Positions 26,192 through 33,561 of a stretch of 64,000 nucleotides of DNA are shown in pieces. A program made the position numbers and the translations under genes. The notes beneath the pieces were generated by a model. That model worked only from the letters and a program-made list of their open reading frames with translations. It did no database searches and was not told the origin of the DNA. The stretch comes from Rheinheimera sp. MM224 (GTDB taxonomy: Bacteria; Pseudomonadota; Gammaproteobacteria; Enterobacterales; Alteromonadaceae). The stretch is taken from NCBI RefSeq assembly GCF_947090785.1, contig NZ_OX352320.1, positions 4,205,001 through 4,269,000 of the forward strand. The letters are read 5' to 3'. The first letter of the stretch is position 1. Every line of letters begins with the position of its first letter.

Positions 26192-27127
26192 ATGACCACC
26201 CAAATCAAAGACTTTATTTATCACATAGGTACTGTAGGCACGCCTTGGGGCGAGGCTGAAAAACAGCAGTGGTTGAGTGAGCAACAACTTAAACGCAGCT
26301 ATGAAGACGAAGTAGTTAAACCTTTGCTGCTGAATGTACCTGACACAGCCGAACTGGTTAGTTACGGTAAGCTGGATTACCGCAGTTTTGATTTACCTCT
26401 GTATGAGCTTTTTGCCGTACGCAGCAAAAACTGGCAAGAAGGTTATCCCATAGTGTTAGTGACGGGTGGCGTACATGGTTATGAAACCAGTGGCGTGCAA
26501 GGCGCGCTTAAGTTTGTTAAAGAACAGTTCAGCCGTTACAGCGACAAAGTAAATTTATTGGTTCTGCCCTGCATCAGCCCTTGGGGTTATGAAACCATCA
26601 ACCGCTGGAATCCAAAAGCCGTAGACCCTAACCGCTCTTTTGGCGCAGAAAGTCAATCCGATGAAGCCACGCAAGCCATGGCTTTTGTCCGTCAACACAG
26701 TGGTGAAGTACTGGTACATATCGATCTGCACGAAACGACAGATTCGGATAACAGCGAATTCCGTCCGGCCAAAGCAGCCCGTGATGGCACTGTGAATCAC
26801 AATTGGAATATTCCTGATGGTTTTTATCTGGTGGGTGATAGCAACAAGCCAGAAGCAGGTTTTCAACGCGCTATGATCGAAGCGGTGCAAAAAATTACTC
26901 ATATAGCAGAAGCAGACGAAAATGGCTGCCTGATCGGCGAAAAACTCGCTCAGTTTGGCGTGGTGAATTACCCGAAGCGTACCTTGGGATTATGTGGTGG
27001 TATGACAGATGCCAAATTTGTCACTACCACTGAAGTTTATCCGGATAGCCCTAAAGCCAGCCCAGAGCAATGCAACGCTGCTCAGGTTGCGGTGATTTGT
27101 GCAGGAGTGGATTACGCTTTAGCTTAA
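26192..27127 (+). CDS. M14-family zinc carboxypeptidase
   Basis: A 311-residue cytoplasmic peptidase of the M14/succinylglutamate-desuccinylase superfamily. The zinc ligands are HxxE in GGVHGYETSG and the later His in HIDLHETTD. PNRSFGAE matches the substrate-binding NxxR region. No signal peptide is seen, so it probably trims peptides or N-acyl amino acids in the cytoplasm. It starts 35 bases after the FrnE-like gene behind a TAAGGT site, so the two are probably co-transcribed. A terminator follows. Confidence 0.88.
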   Translation: MTTQIKDFIYHIGTVGTPWGEAEKQQWLSEQQLKRSYEDEVVKPLLLNVPDTAELVSYGKLDYRSFDLPLYELFAVRSKNWQEGYPIVLVTGGVHGYETSGVQGALKFVKEQFSRYSDKVNLLVLPCISPWGYETINRWNPKAVDPNRSFGAESQSDEATQAMAFVRQHSGEVLVHIDLHETTDSDNSEFRPAKAARDGTVNHNWNIPDGFYLVGDSNKPEAGFQRAMIEAVQKITHIAEADENGCLIGEKLAQFGVVNYPKRTLGLCGGMTDAKFVTTTEVYPDSPKASPEQCNAAQVAVICAGVDYALA

Positions 27128-27130
27128 AGT

Positions 27131-27158
27131 AAAGGTCAGAGTTTTAACTCTGGCCTTT
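27131..27158 (+). terminator. Rho-independent terminator after the M14 peptidase gene
   Basis: AAAGGTCAGAGTT pairs with AACTCTGGCCTTT through one G-T wobble around a TT loop, four bases after the stop. The downstream T-tract is short (TTTAT). Confidence 0.8.
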
Positions 27159-27198
27159 ATATTCCCAATTCAAAGCAATTAGCACACTCAAACACTAT

Positions 27199-27213
27199 TG
27201 ATAACAATTCTCG
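27199..27213 (+). promoter_or_regulatory. Fur-box-like site upstream of the TonB receptor
   Basis: TGATAACAATTCTCG matches the 7-1-7 Fur consensus (TGATAAT, one base, ATTATCA) at 11 of the 14 arm positions. It lies 47 bases before the ATG, where a repressor would cover the promoter. The role is inferred from the match and from the receptor it precedes. Confidence 0.55.
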
Positions 27214-27259
27214 TTTTGGATAAAATATAACCTTCTCCCTATTTGCAGGTTTATTTTTG

Positions 27260-29422
27260 ATGTTAAACGCACCCAAACTCCGCTTGTTACCTCTTGCCAG
27301 CGCAATTTCTTTAGCTCTTGCAGTATCTCCTCTTGCACTTGCTGACGAACAAAATGATAAAAAAAGCGAAATTGAAAGGCTGGAAGTTAAAGGCTTATAC
27401 ACAGTAAGCGAAGTGCTGGATACAGCAACGGGATTGGGGCTGACATTACGTGAAACCCCGCAGTCTGTTACAGTCATTACCGAACAGCGCATGCGCGATC
27501 AAAATATAAATACAGTGCTTGAAACAGTTCAAAACGCAGTTGGCGTTTCTTCCACTGAGCTGGACAACGTGCGTAGTTCATTTAAATCCCGTGGTTTTGA
27601 AGTAAGTAACTATCAGGTTGACGGTGTACCACTGGCATGGAGTTTGGCTGGTGATTCAGGCGAAACAGTCGCTGACGTATCCATTTACGAGCGGGTTGAA
27701 TTTGTTCGTGGTGCTACTGGTTTACTGACTGGTGCAGGCGATCCATCAGCATCTATCAACCTGGTTCGCAAAAAAGCCTCAAGCACTGATCTGACAGGTT
27801 ATGTCAACCTTGCCGCAGGTAGCTGGGATAAAAAACAAATTACGGCAGATGTATCCAATGCACTGAATAGCAGTGGTTCAGTGCGTGGCCGTGTTGTAGC
27901 TAAACATACAAATACTGATTCCTATTGGAACCAGTACGAAGAAACCAGTAGCGTGCTCTATGGCGTAGTTGAAGCAGATTTATCAGCAACAACTTTAATT
28001 CGTGCAGGCGGTAGCTATCAGGATCGTGATCCAAAAGCCGCAACCTGGGGTGCGTTACCAGCAGTATTTACAGATGGTACCTACACTGACTGGGATGTAT
28101 CAACCACTACAGGCACAGATTGGACTAAGTGGGATACCAACAACACCAACTTCTTTGCCAGTTTAGAACATACCTTTGGCAATGGCTGGCAGTTGGTGAG
28201 CAACTACAACAGAATGGAATACGAAAAAGATTCTAAGCTGTTGTATGTATACGGAGCCTTAGATAAAGAAACAGGCGCAGGATTAAGTGCTCAGCGTTAC
28301 CGTGCCTTTGGTGAAACCACGCAGGACAGCTTTGATATTCAACTGAAAGGCGATTACCAGCTGTTTAATCAACAACATGAGTTTGTTATGGGTGCTATTT
28401 CCAGCAGCCAGGATATTCAGACCGACTCTTACACCCCTATTGGCGGTGATATGAGTGGCGGTTATGACCGTATCGACATTGATAACTTCTATCAGTGGGG
28501 TGATATAGCCGAACCAGAATGGGAAGCTACACCAACTCGTGCAGAAGATGTCACTATCAAACAAGAAGGTTTCTATGCGGCAACCCGCTTATCTGCCACC
28601 GACTCGCTGAAATTTATCCTTGGTGGACGGGTATCCAGCTGGGATCGTGAAGGTGTCTGGTACGGAGCAGCGGAAGACTTCGGCAACAATGGCATTTTTA
28701 CTCCTTATGTTGGTGCACTTTATGATTTAACTGAGCAACACCGCCTGTACGCCAGCTACACCGAAATATTTAAAGCTCAGGACAGAAGAGATGCGAATAA
28801 TGGCTTACTGGACCCGGTGGAAGGCAAGAGCTACGAAGTGGGCCTGAAGAGTGCATTCCTGAATGACCGTTTGCATACAACGGTATCGCTGTTCCAAATC
28901 AATCAGGACAATCTGGCGGTCATAGATCCGAACTTCGTACCTAATGCAGAACAGCAAGTGGCTTACTACGGTGCTGATGGTACCGAAAGTGAAGGTTATG
29001 AGCTGGAAGTTGTAGGTAAACCAATGGAAGGCTGGAATATCAGCGCTGGTTATTCTCAATTCAAAGCTGAAGATGCGAATGGTTTAAAAGTGAATACCGA
29101 CAGCCCGCGTAAGCAATTTAAGCTTTTTACTACCTATCAGTTTGTTGACCTGTTGCCAGAATTAACTATTGGTGGTGGTATCAACTGGCAGAGTAAAACT
29201 TATGCCGAGGGTGGTGGCAGCCGTTTAGAGCAAAAAGCTTATTCATTGGTTAACCTGATGGCTCGTTACGATCTGGCAGAGAACATGAATGTTCAGTTGA
29301 ACGCGGCCAACCTGTTGGATGAAAAGTACTACAACTACATGACGGTTTGGGGTAGTGCATATACACAATATCGCTACGGCACACCACGGAATGTGACCGC
29401 CAGTTTTAACTACAGCTTCTAA
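27260..29422 (+). CDS. TonB-dependent siderophore receptor
   Basis: A 720-residue outer-membrane receptor. Signal peptide is about 1-26. The plug domain (about 45-165) opens with GLGLTLRETPQSVTVITEQRM, the signature of the ferrichrome/catecholate receptor group. A 22-strand barrel follows and ends in NVTASFNYSF with the terminal aromatic. SYEVGLKSAFLNDRLHTTVSLF is the conserved late-barrel segment. It imports a ferric siderophore using TonB energy. The ATG at 27260 is preferred to the in-frame TTG three bases earlier. The Fur-like box upstream suggests iron control. Confidence 0.95.
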   Translation: MLNAPKLRLLPLASAISLALAVSPLALADEQNDKKSEIERLEVKGLYTVSEVLDTATGLGLTLRETPQSVTVITEQRMRDQNINTVLETVQNAVGVSSTELDNVRSSFKSRGFEVSNYQVDGVPLAWSLAGDSGETVADVSIYERVEFVRGATGLLTGAGDPSASINLVRKKASSTDLTGYVNLAAGSWDKKQITADVSNALNSSGSVRGRVVAKHTNTDSYWNQYEETSSVLYGVVEADLSATTLIRAGGSYQDRDPKAATWGALPAVFTDGTYTDWDVSTTTGTDWTKWDTNNTNFFASLEHTFGNGWQLVSNYNRMEYEKDSKLLYVYGALDKETGAGLSAQRYRAFGETTQDSFDIQLKGDYQLFNQQHEFVMGAISSSQDIQTDSYTPIGGDMSGGYDRIDIDNFYQWGDIAEPEWEATPTRAEDVTIKQEGFYAATRLSATDSLKFILGGRVSSWDREGVWYGAAEDFGNNGIFTPYVGALYDLTEQHRLYASYTEIFKAQDRRDANNGLLDPVEGKSYEVGLKSAFLNDRLHTTVSLFQINQDNLAVIDPNFVPNAEQQVAYYGADGTESEGYELEVVGKPMEGWNISAGYSQFKAEDANGLKVNTDSPRKQFKLFTTYQFVDLLPELTIGGGINWQSKTYAEGGGSRLEQKAYSLVNLMARYDLAENMNVQLNAANLLDEKYYNYMTVWGSAYTQYRYGTPRNVTASFNYSF

Positions 29423-29437
29423 ATTATTACAAAGATT

Positions 29438-29477
29438 AAAAAGAGGGACTGCCTGTCAGGCTCGTCCCTCTTTTTTA
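29438..29477 (+). terminator. Rho-independent terminator after the TonB receptor
   Basis: AAAAGAGGGAC pairs with GTCCCTCTTTT, followed by TTATTC. It is flanked by A- and T-runs and could also stop the convergent FKBP transcript. Confidence 0.88.
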
Positions 29478-29505
29478 TTCATCTGTCCAGACAACTTAGG
29501 TATAA

Positions 29506-29844
29506 TTAGTCCCGCGTCAGCACTTCCAATAGTTCTATTTCAAAAATCAGGTTCGAGTGTGGTGGGATCATAGTGCCAATCTGGCGTTCGCCATAAGCTA
29601 AATGCGCTGGCACCCATAACTTACGTTTGCCACCCACCTGCATGCCTTTTAAGCCTAAAATCCAGCCCTGAATCACTCTGTTGTTACTTAAAATACACTG
29701 AAAAGCTTCGCCTCTTTTATGGGACGAATCGAACTCTGTGCCATCTTCCAGCCAGCCGCGATAATGTGCAGTGATTAAAGCGCCACGTTCAGCCGCTTTA
29801 CCCTCCCCCAACACCAGATCTTCAATTTTTAATTCGTCAGTCAT
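29506..29844 (-). CDS. FKBP-type peptidyl-prolyl cis-trans isomerase
   Basis: A 112-residue cytoplasmic FKBP consisting of one catalytic domain. Conserved features are HYRGWLEDGTEFDSSHKRGE, VIQGWILGLKGMQVGGKRKLW, LAYGER and PPHSNLIFEIELLEV, which form the FK506-binding pocket. There is no signal peptide or SlyD-type insertion. It assists folding by isomerising Xaa-Pro bonds. The ATG has an AAAGAGATG context. Monocistronic. Confidence 0.94.
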   Translation of the reverse strand: MTDELKIEDLVLGEGKAAERGALITAHYRGWLEDGTEFDSSHKRGEAFQCILSNNRVIQGWILGLKGMQVGGKRKLWVPAHLAYGERQIGTMIPPHSNLIFEIELLEVLTRD

Positions 29845-29875
29845 CTCTTTACCACCCTAAACTTTTGCCGCTGAG

Positions 29876-30003
29876 TATATACCCAAAGTAATTGGCGTTG
29901 CAGAGAGGCGACAAGTGCTTGAGACCCCAGGAGCATAGTAGTCCTATGTGACTGGGGCGAGAGCACGCAGTCAACAAAGCTACAGCCTCAAGTACGAAGG
30001 GGA
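29876..30003 (+). repeat. Dispersed intergenic repeat, copy 2 (compact form)
   Basis: Compact version of the element seen inverted at 5877-6105: TATACCCAAAGTAATTGG, GAGGCGACAAGTG, GAGACCCCAGGAGCATAG, GTCCTATGTG, CTGGGGCGAGAGCACG, CAGTCAACAAAGC and CTCAAGTACGAAGG. A 3' fragment recurs inside 58251-58290, and TATACCCAAAGTA alone appears near 12749. It is non-coding and lies between the FKBP gene and the next plus-strand gene. Confidence 0.75.
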
Positions 30004-30106
30004 TAACTGCAAATATTCGGCGAAATAACATCAGCAGAAGACAGCAAGCTAACCTTGCAGCTGAAATGTTCTATAGTTTCTAAATCAATGCCATGGAGTG
30101 GATACA

Positions 30107-30982
30107 ATGTCTGTGATGACGGCCCGGTTTTATCTCCACTTTCTACCTGTTCTTTTGCTGCTGCCAGTTTTCAGCAGCGCACAACCACAACAAGTGATCT
30201 ATTCATGGCCCATGTCTATGTTGGGTGACGCCCGTGGCAGCTATCCCATTGCCTTATTGCATTTAGCGATAGAAAAATCAGGTACAGAGTATCAGCTGGT
30301 CCCCAGCGGGCAAGTGATGACCCAACACAGGACCTTGCGCCAGTTGGGTTCTAAAAGTGGACTGGATGTGGTCTGGACTATGACCTCCCCAGAGCGGGAA
30401 AAGGAACTTAAGCCCATCCGTATTCCAATAGACAGAGGTTTAATTGGCTGGCGTTTGTTGCTTATTCACAACGATAACGAACAAAAAATTCAGCAACAGG
30501 ATGAAAAGCAATTAAAAACCAGTCCGTCTATTCAGGGCAGTGACTGGCCGGATTACCCTATTTTAAAAGCCAATCATTTTCGGGTATTAGGCAGCGGCGA
30601 CTTTGACGCTATGTTCAAAATGCTGCAGGCCAAACGTATTGATTATTTCCCACGATCAGTCACGGAAATCTGGCCTGAGCTGCAACAAAAGGTAGGAATG
30701 TCGCTGAGTGTTGCGCCGAAATGGGTGTTACATTACCCGGCTGCTTTGTATTTTTTCGTGCAAAAAGACAATATCGAACTGGCCAATGCCATTGAAATAG
30801 GGCTGTTGCGCGCCATTGAAGATGGCAGTATGCAGCAACTGTTTTTACAACATTTCAGCAGCGCCATACAACAGGCCGATTTAAAATCCAGAACTGTGAT
30901 TCAACTGAATAACCCGCTTCTTCCAGCCGAAACGCCTGTGCAAAACAAAGCGCTGTGGTTTGACCCACAACTGGGTTACTAA
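30107..30982 (+). CDS. Exported solute-binding-like protein of unknown function
   Basis: A 291-residue exported protein with a signal peptide (to about residue 26) and a fold that looks like a type II periplasmic binding protein (VVWTMTSPEREKELKPIRIPIDRGLIGWR; AMFKMLQAKRIDYFPRSVTEIW). It belongs to a group of orphan binding-like proteins common in Alteromonadales and has no transporter partner here. The ATG at 30107 is behind GGAGTGG; an in-frame GTG is at 30098. It ends with a 4-base overlap with nasR on the other strand. Confidence 0.7.
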   Translation: MSVMTARFYLHFLPVLLLLPVFSSAQPQQVIYSWPMSMLGDARGSYPIALLHLAIEKSGTEYQLVPSGQVMTQHRTLRQLGSKSGLDVVWTMTSPEREKELKPIRIPIDRGLIGWRLLLIHNDNEQKIQQQDEKQLKTSPSIQGSDWPDYPILKANHFRVLGSGDFDAMFKMLQAKRIDYFPRSVTEIWPELQQKVGMSLSVAPKWVLHYPAALYFFVQKDNIELANAIEIGLLRAIEDGSMQQLFLQHFSSAIQQADLKSRTVIQLNNPLLPAETPVQNKALWFDPQLGY

Positions 30983-32274
30983 GGCGAAGTGTTCACAGGC
31001 TTTAACGCTTTCACCACAGCATCGGCCACATCGACAATACGACACTGCTGTTTCATCGCACTTTGCTGTAATTGGCGATACGCCTGCTCTTCCGTCAGTT
31101 TTTTATACTGCATCAGCAATAACTTAGCGCGGTCGATTAGCTTTTGTTCGTCGATAGCACGGCGGGCATCCGTCAGCTCTGTATGCATCTGGCGGATATG
31201 TTGCGCCTGCTCAGACAATAACTGATAAAAAGACCGGCTGGGCGCTTGCACTGTGGGTTCAGTCTGGCCCGCTGGCGCCACAGAAGCGCCATATAAACCT
31301 GGCATACTGGGGTCTATTAATAAGGTTAAGCCTGAACTGGCGGGCAGTTCGGTTAATTCGCTGAGTTCTGTCAGTTTATGCTGATGTTGCTTTAACTTCT
31401 GCTGCGCCGCTTCAACTGTGGCTGATGTCAGTTGCTGCAATTGTGCTGTGAGTCCAGCTTGCAACAGATGCATTTCATCCATACGTTCAGTCGCAAACTG
31501 ATACCAGAGATCACTAACCGCAGGCACAGGAGCGGCAGTACCGGACAACTGCTGAATCATAGTGCGCAACTGGCGTAGTTGTTTTGCGGCTGTAGCATGC
31601 TCCAGTTGGTGCCACTGCTGCTGTTGTTCTGTAGTAGCAAATTCCAAAAAAACAGCACAACTATGTTGCTGCGCCTGTTGTAGTAATAATAAACGCTCGG
31701 CCAATTCAGTCGTGAGCTGGCCCGATGCCAGCCCCATAGCTCCCCAGGCGCGTTCCTGCCCGGCGTATTCTTTGGTTTGCAGTAAGTTAAACAACGCCAC
31801 CAGAAAACGGGTAATACCAGCGTCACAAGCTAAATCAGCGGATTCCAACACCACAGCGAGCCAGGCTGCAATTAAACGGCTATAGGCTTCAGTGGCCTGT
31901 AATGGTGTGATTTTTTGCAGCTGTATTTGTTCACGCAGTCCGGCCAGATGATCGACCCCCTGCAAAGCCAAAGAGATACCGCTGAGTAAACGACTGCTAT
32001 GACAAGGCTCAGCCCCTTGCAGATACTGTTTATTTAATGCTGTACGCAGTTGCTGCTCGGCCTGCACACTTTGCAGTAACTGCTGTTGACGCTGCAAAGC
32101 AAATAGCTCGCAGCCTGACGCCAGGAAAATATTACTGATGCCACGCTCACGCTGCAGTTGATGCACCAGCTCACTGATACTGGTCACCAGTAAACAACTG
32201 GTCGAAAGCTGCTGCAATGCTTTAATTTCAGCTTGTTTAGCGGCCAACAAAAAGAGTGCCGTTGTATGATTCAT
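30979..32274 (-). CDS. nasR: NIT-ANTAR transcription antiterminator, NasR-like
   Basis: A 431-residue cytoplasmic sensor. The N-terminal NIT domain (about 40-290) binds nitrate or nitrite; its start VHQLQRERGISNIFLASG is diagnostic. The C-terminal ANTAR RNA-binding domain (about 365-428) reads ARRAIDEQKLIDRAKLLLMQ then AYRQLQQSAMKQQCRIVDVA. In Klebsiella, NasR bound to nitrate disrupts a terminator in the nas leader. Here it is divergent from the nitrite channel operon, and both nitrite operons carry matching leaders (32595-32648 and 40516-40596). That strongly supports this role. Confidence 0.93.
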   Translation of the reverse strand: MNHTTALFLLAAKQAEIKALQQLSTSCLLVTSISELVHQLQRERGISNIFLASGCELFALQRQQQLLQSVQAEQQLRTALNKQYLQGAEPCHSSRLLSGISLALQGVDHLAGLREQIQLQKITPLQATEAYSRLIAAWLAVVLESADLACDAGITRFLVALFNLLQTKEYAGQERAWGAMGLASGQLTTELAERLLLLQQAQQHSCAVFLEFATTEQQQQWHQLEHATAAKQLRQLRTMIQQLSGTAAPVPAVSDLWYQFATERMDEMHLLQAGLTAQLQQLTSATVEAAQQKLKQHQHKLTELSELTELPASSGLTLLIDPSMPGLYGASVAPAGQTEPTVQAPSRSFYQLLSEQAQHIRQMHTELTDARRAIDEQKLIDRAKLLLMQYKKLTEEQAYRQLQQSAMKQQCRIVDVADAVVKALKPVNTSP

Positions 32275-32420
32275 GGATCACTCACAGAGCTTTACATCAC
32301 GAAACTCTAGCAATGGTTATTCCACGCGTGCAGCAACGGCTGCCAGAGCGCGTTAATGCTGGATTGTCAGCAAAAATCGGCATTTTTGTTGCAAAGCACA
32401 AAGCAGCAACGCCCCGTAAC

Positions 32421-32436
32421 GGTGCAGAAAATGCAC
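32421..32436. promoter_or_regulatory. Dyad upstream of the nitrite channel promoter
   Basis: GTGCA-GAAAA-TGCAC (32422-32436, preceded by G) lies about 87 bases upstream of the sigma-54 element. That is where an enhancer-binding protein such as NtrC would bind. The half-site order is not the textbook NtrC consensus, so the protein is not named. A comparable GGTGC/GCACC dyad lies 75 bases upstream of the nirB promoter. Confidence 0.4.
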
Positions 32437-32522
32437 AACAATGGCACCTTGCCGTGGCGTTTCTCTAAAGAGCACTTTACGAAAACTAAACAAAATCAAT
32501 GCATTGATATAAAAGCATCAGC

Positions 32523-32538
32523 TGGCATTAAAGTTGCT
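32523..32538 (+). promoter_or_regulatory. Sigma-54 (RpoN) promoter of the nitrite channel operon
   Basis: TGGCATTAAAGTTGCT fits the -24/-12 consensus TGGCAC-N5-TTGCW, with GG and GC exactly 12 bases apart centre to centre. The predicted start is near 32549, just before a GAGGTG/CACCTC hairpin at 32553-32569. The nirB operon has a near-identical element (TGGCATTCTTTGTGCT). It requires an activator ATPase, expected to be NtrC under nitrogen limitation. Confidence 0.8.
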
Positions 32539-32594
32539 CTGTTAAAAAGGCAGAGGTGGTAAGCACCTCCCCAATACTACAAAAAACAGTTTCA

Positions 32595-32648
32595 GGACAA
32601 AGGCGTCCCGAGATCTTCTGGCAACAGAATGATCCGGACGCCTTTTTT
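32595..32648 (+). promoter_or_regulatory. NasR-responsive leader attenuator of the nitrite channel operon
   Basis: GGAC-AAAGGC-GTCC (32595-32608) is a hexaloop hairpin with A at loop position 1 and G at position 4, the ANTAR target pattern. The loop plus 3' arm, AAAGGCGTCC (32599-32608), can instead pair with GGACGCCTTT (32636-32645) followed by TTTTTT, forming a strong terminator. The two folds exclude each other, so hexaloop binding by NasR should allow read-through. An upstream hairpin at 32553-32569 has a five-base loop and does not fit the hexaloop rule. Confidence 0.85.
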
Positions 32649-32706
32649 GTTTTTAAAAAAACAGCACCTGAACAAACCAATAGCAACAACAGGAAAAGGT
32701 GAACCT

Positions 32707-33561
32707 ATGGCTTATTTAGTTCCAGCCGAGTTTGTGACCAAAATGGTCGATGCAGGCGAATCCAAAATTTTTATGTCTACCCGCGATACGTTGATCCGCT
32801 CTTATATGGCGGGCGCTATTCTGGCTTTGGCTGCGGTTTTTGCGGTCACAGTGGCAGTCCAAACCGGTTCCTTTTTAGTAGGTTCCATGCTGTTTCCCGT
32901 AGGTTTTATTATGTTGTACCTGATGGGTTTTGACTTATTAACCGGAGTTTTTGTACTGACACCGCTCGCGTTATTGGACAAAAGACCTGGCGTCACAGTG
33001 CAAGGGGTATTACGTAACTGGGGGCTGGTGTTTACCGGTAACTTCCTTGGAGCTTTAACAGTCGCCGCCATGATGGCTTTTGTGCTGACTATGGGGTTTC
33101 ACACCGAAGCAGGGCCTGTAGGTACCAAACTGGCTGGTGTAGGTGAAGCCCGTACTTTAGGTTATGCCGAACATGGTGTGGCAGGCTGGATGACAATATT
33201 TCTGCGGGGCATGTTATGTAACTGGATGGTGTCTATGGGTGTGGTGGGCGCTATGATTTCCACTCATGTCAGCGGCAAAGTGATGGCCATGTGGATGCCT
33301 ATTATGTTGTTCTTTTTTATGGGTTTTGAGCATTCAGTGGTCAATATGTTTCTGTTCCCTTTTGCCATGATGATGGGTGGTGACTTTTCAGTGATGGATT
33401 ATCTGATCTGGAACGAAATCCCAACGGCTTTAGGTAATCTGGTTGGTGGTTTAGCTTTTACCGGTTTAACCCTGTACAGCACTCACTATAAAACTGCACC
33501 AAAACGTAACCTGACAGCGAAAACAGCTGAAAGCCCTGTCGCTACTCTGGCCAAAGCCTGA
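32707..33561 (+). CDS. Formate/nitrite transporter family channel (NirC-like)
   Basis: A 284-residue inner-membrane FNT pentameric channel with six helices. It starts MAYLVPAEFVTKMVDAGESK, and the family motifs GSMLFPVGFIML and NWGLVFTGNFLGAL are present; the late GFEHSVVNMFLFP matches the pore helix. It should move nitrite in or out for the nitrite reductase encoded downstream on the other strand. The ATG at 32707 lies after the attenuator and behind AAAGGTGAACC. The stop TGA overlaps the next gene's ATG. Confidence 0.93.
   Translation: MAYLVPAEFVTKMVDAGESKIFMSTRDTLIRSYMAGAILALAAVFAVTVAVQTGSFLVGSMLFPVGFIMLYLMGFDLLTGVFVLTPLALLDKRPGVTVQGVLRNWGLVFTGNFLGALTVAAMMAFVLTMGFHTEAGPVGTKLAGVGEARTLGYAEHGVAGWMTIFLRGMLCNWMVSMGVVGAMISTHVSGKVMAMWMPIMLFFFMGFEHSVVNMFLFPFAMMMGGDFSVMDYLIWNEIPTALGNLVGGLAFTGLTLYSTHYKTAPKRNLTAKTAESPVATLAKA

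Noticed and set aside
32432..32448. Classical NtrC site TGCAC-N7-GTGCA near the nitrite channel promoter
   Set aside because: Only one half matches; the second half reads GGCACC. It is reported as an unassigned dyad instead.
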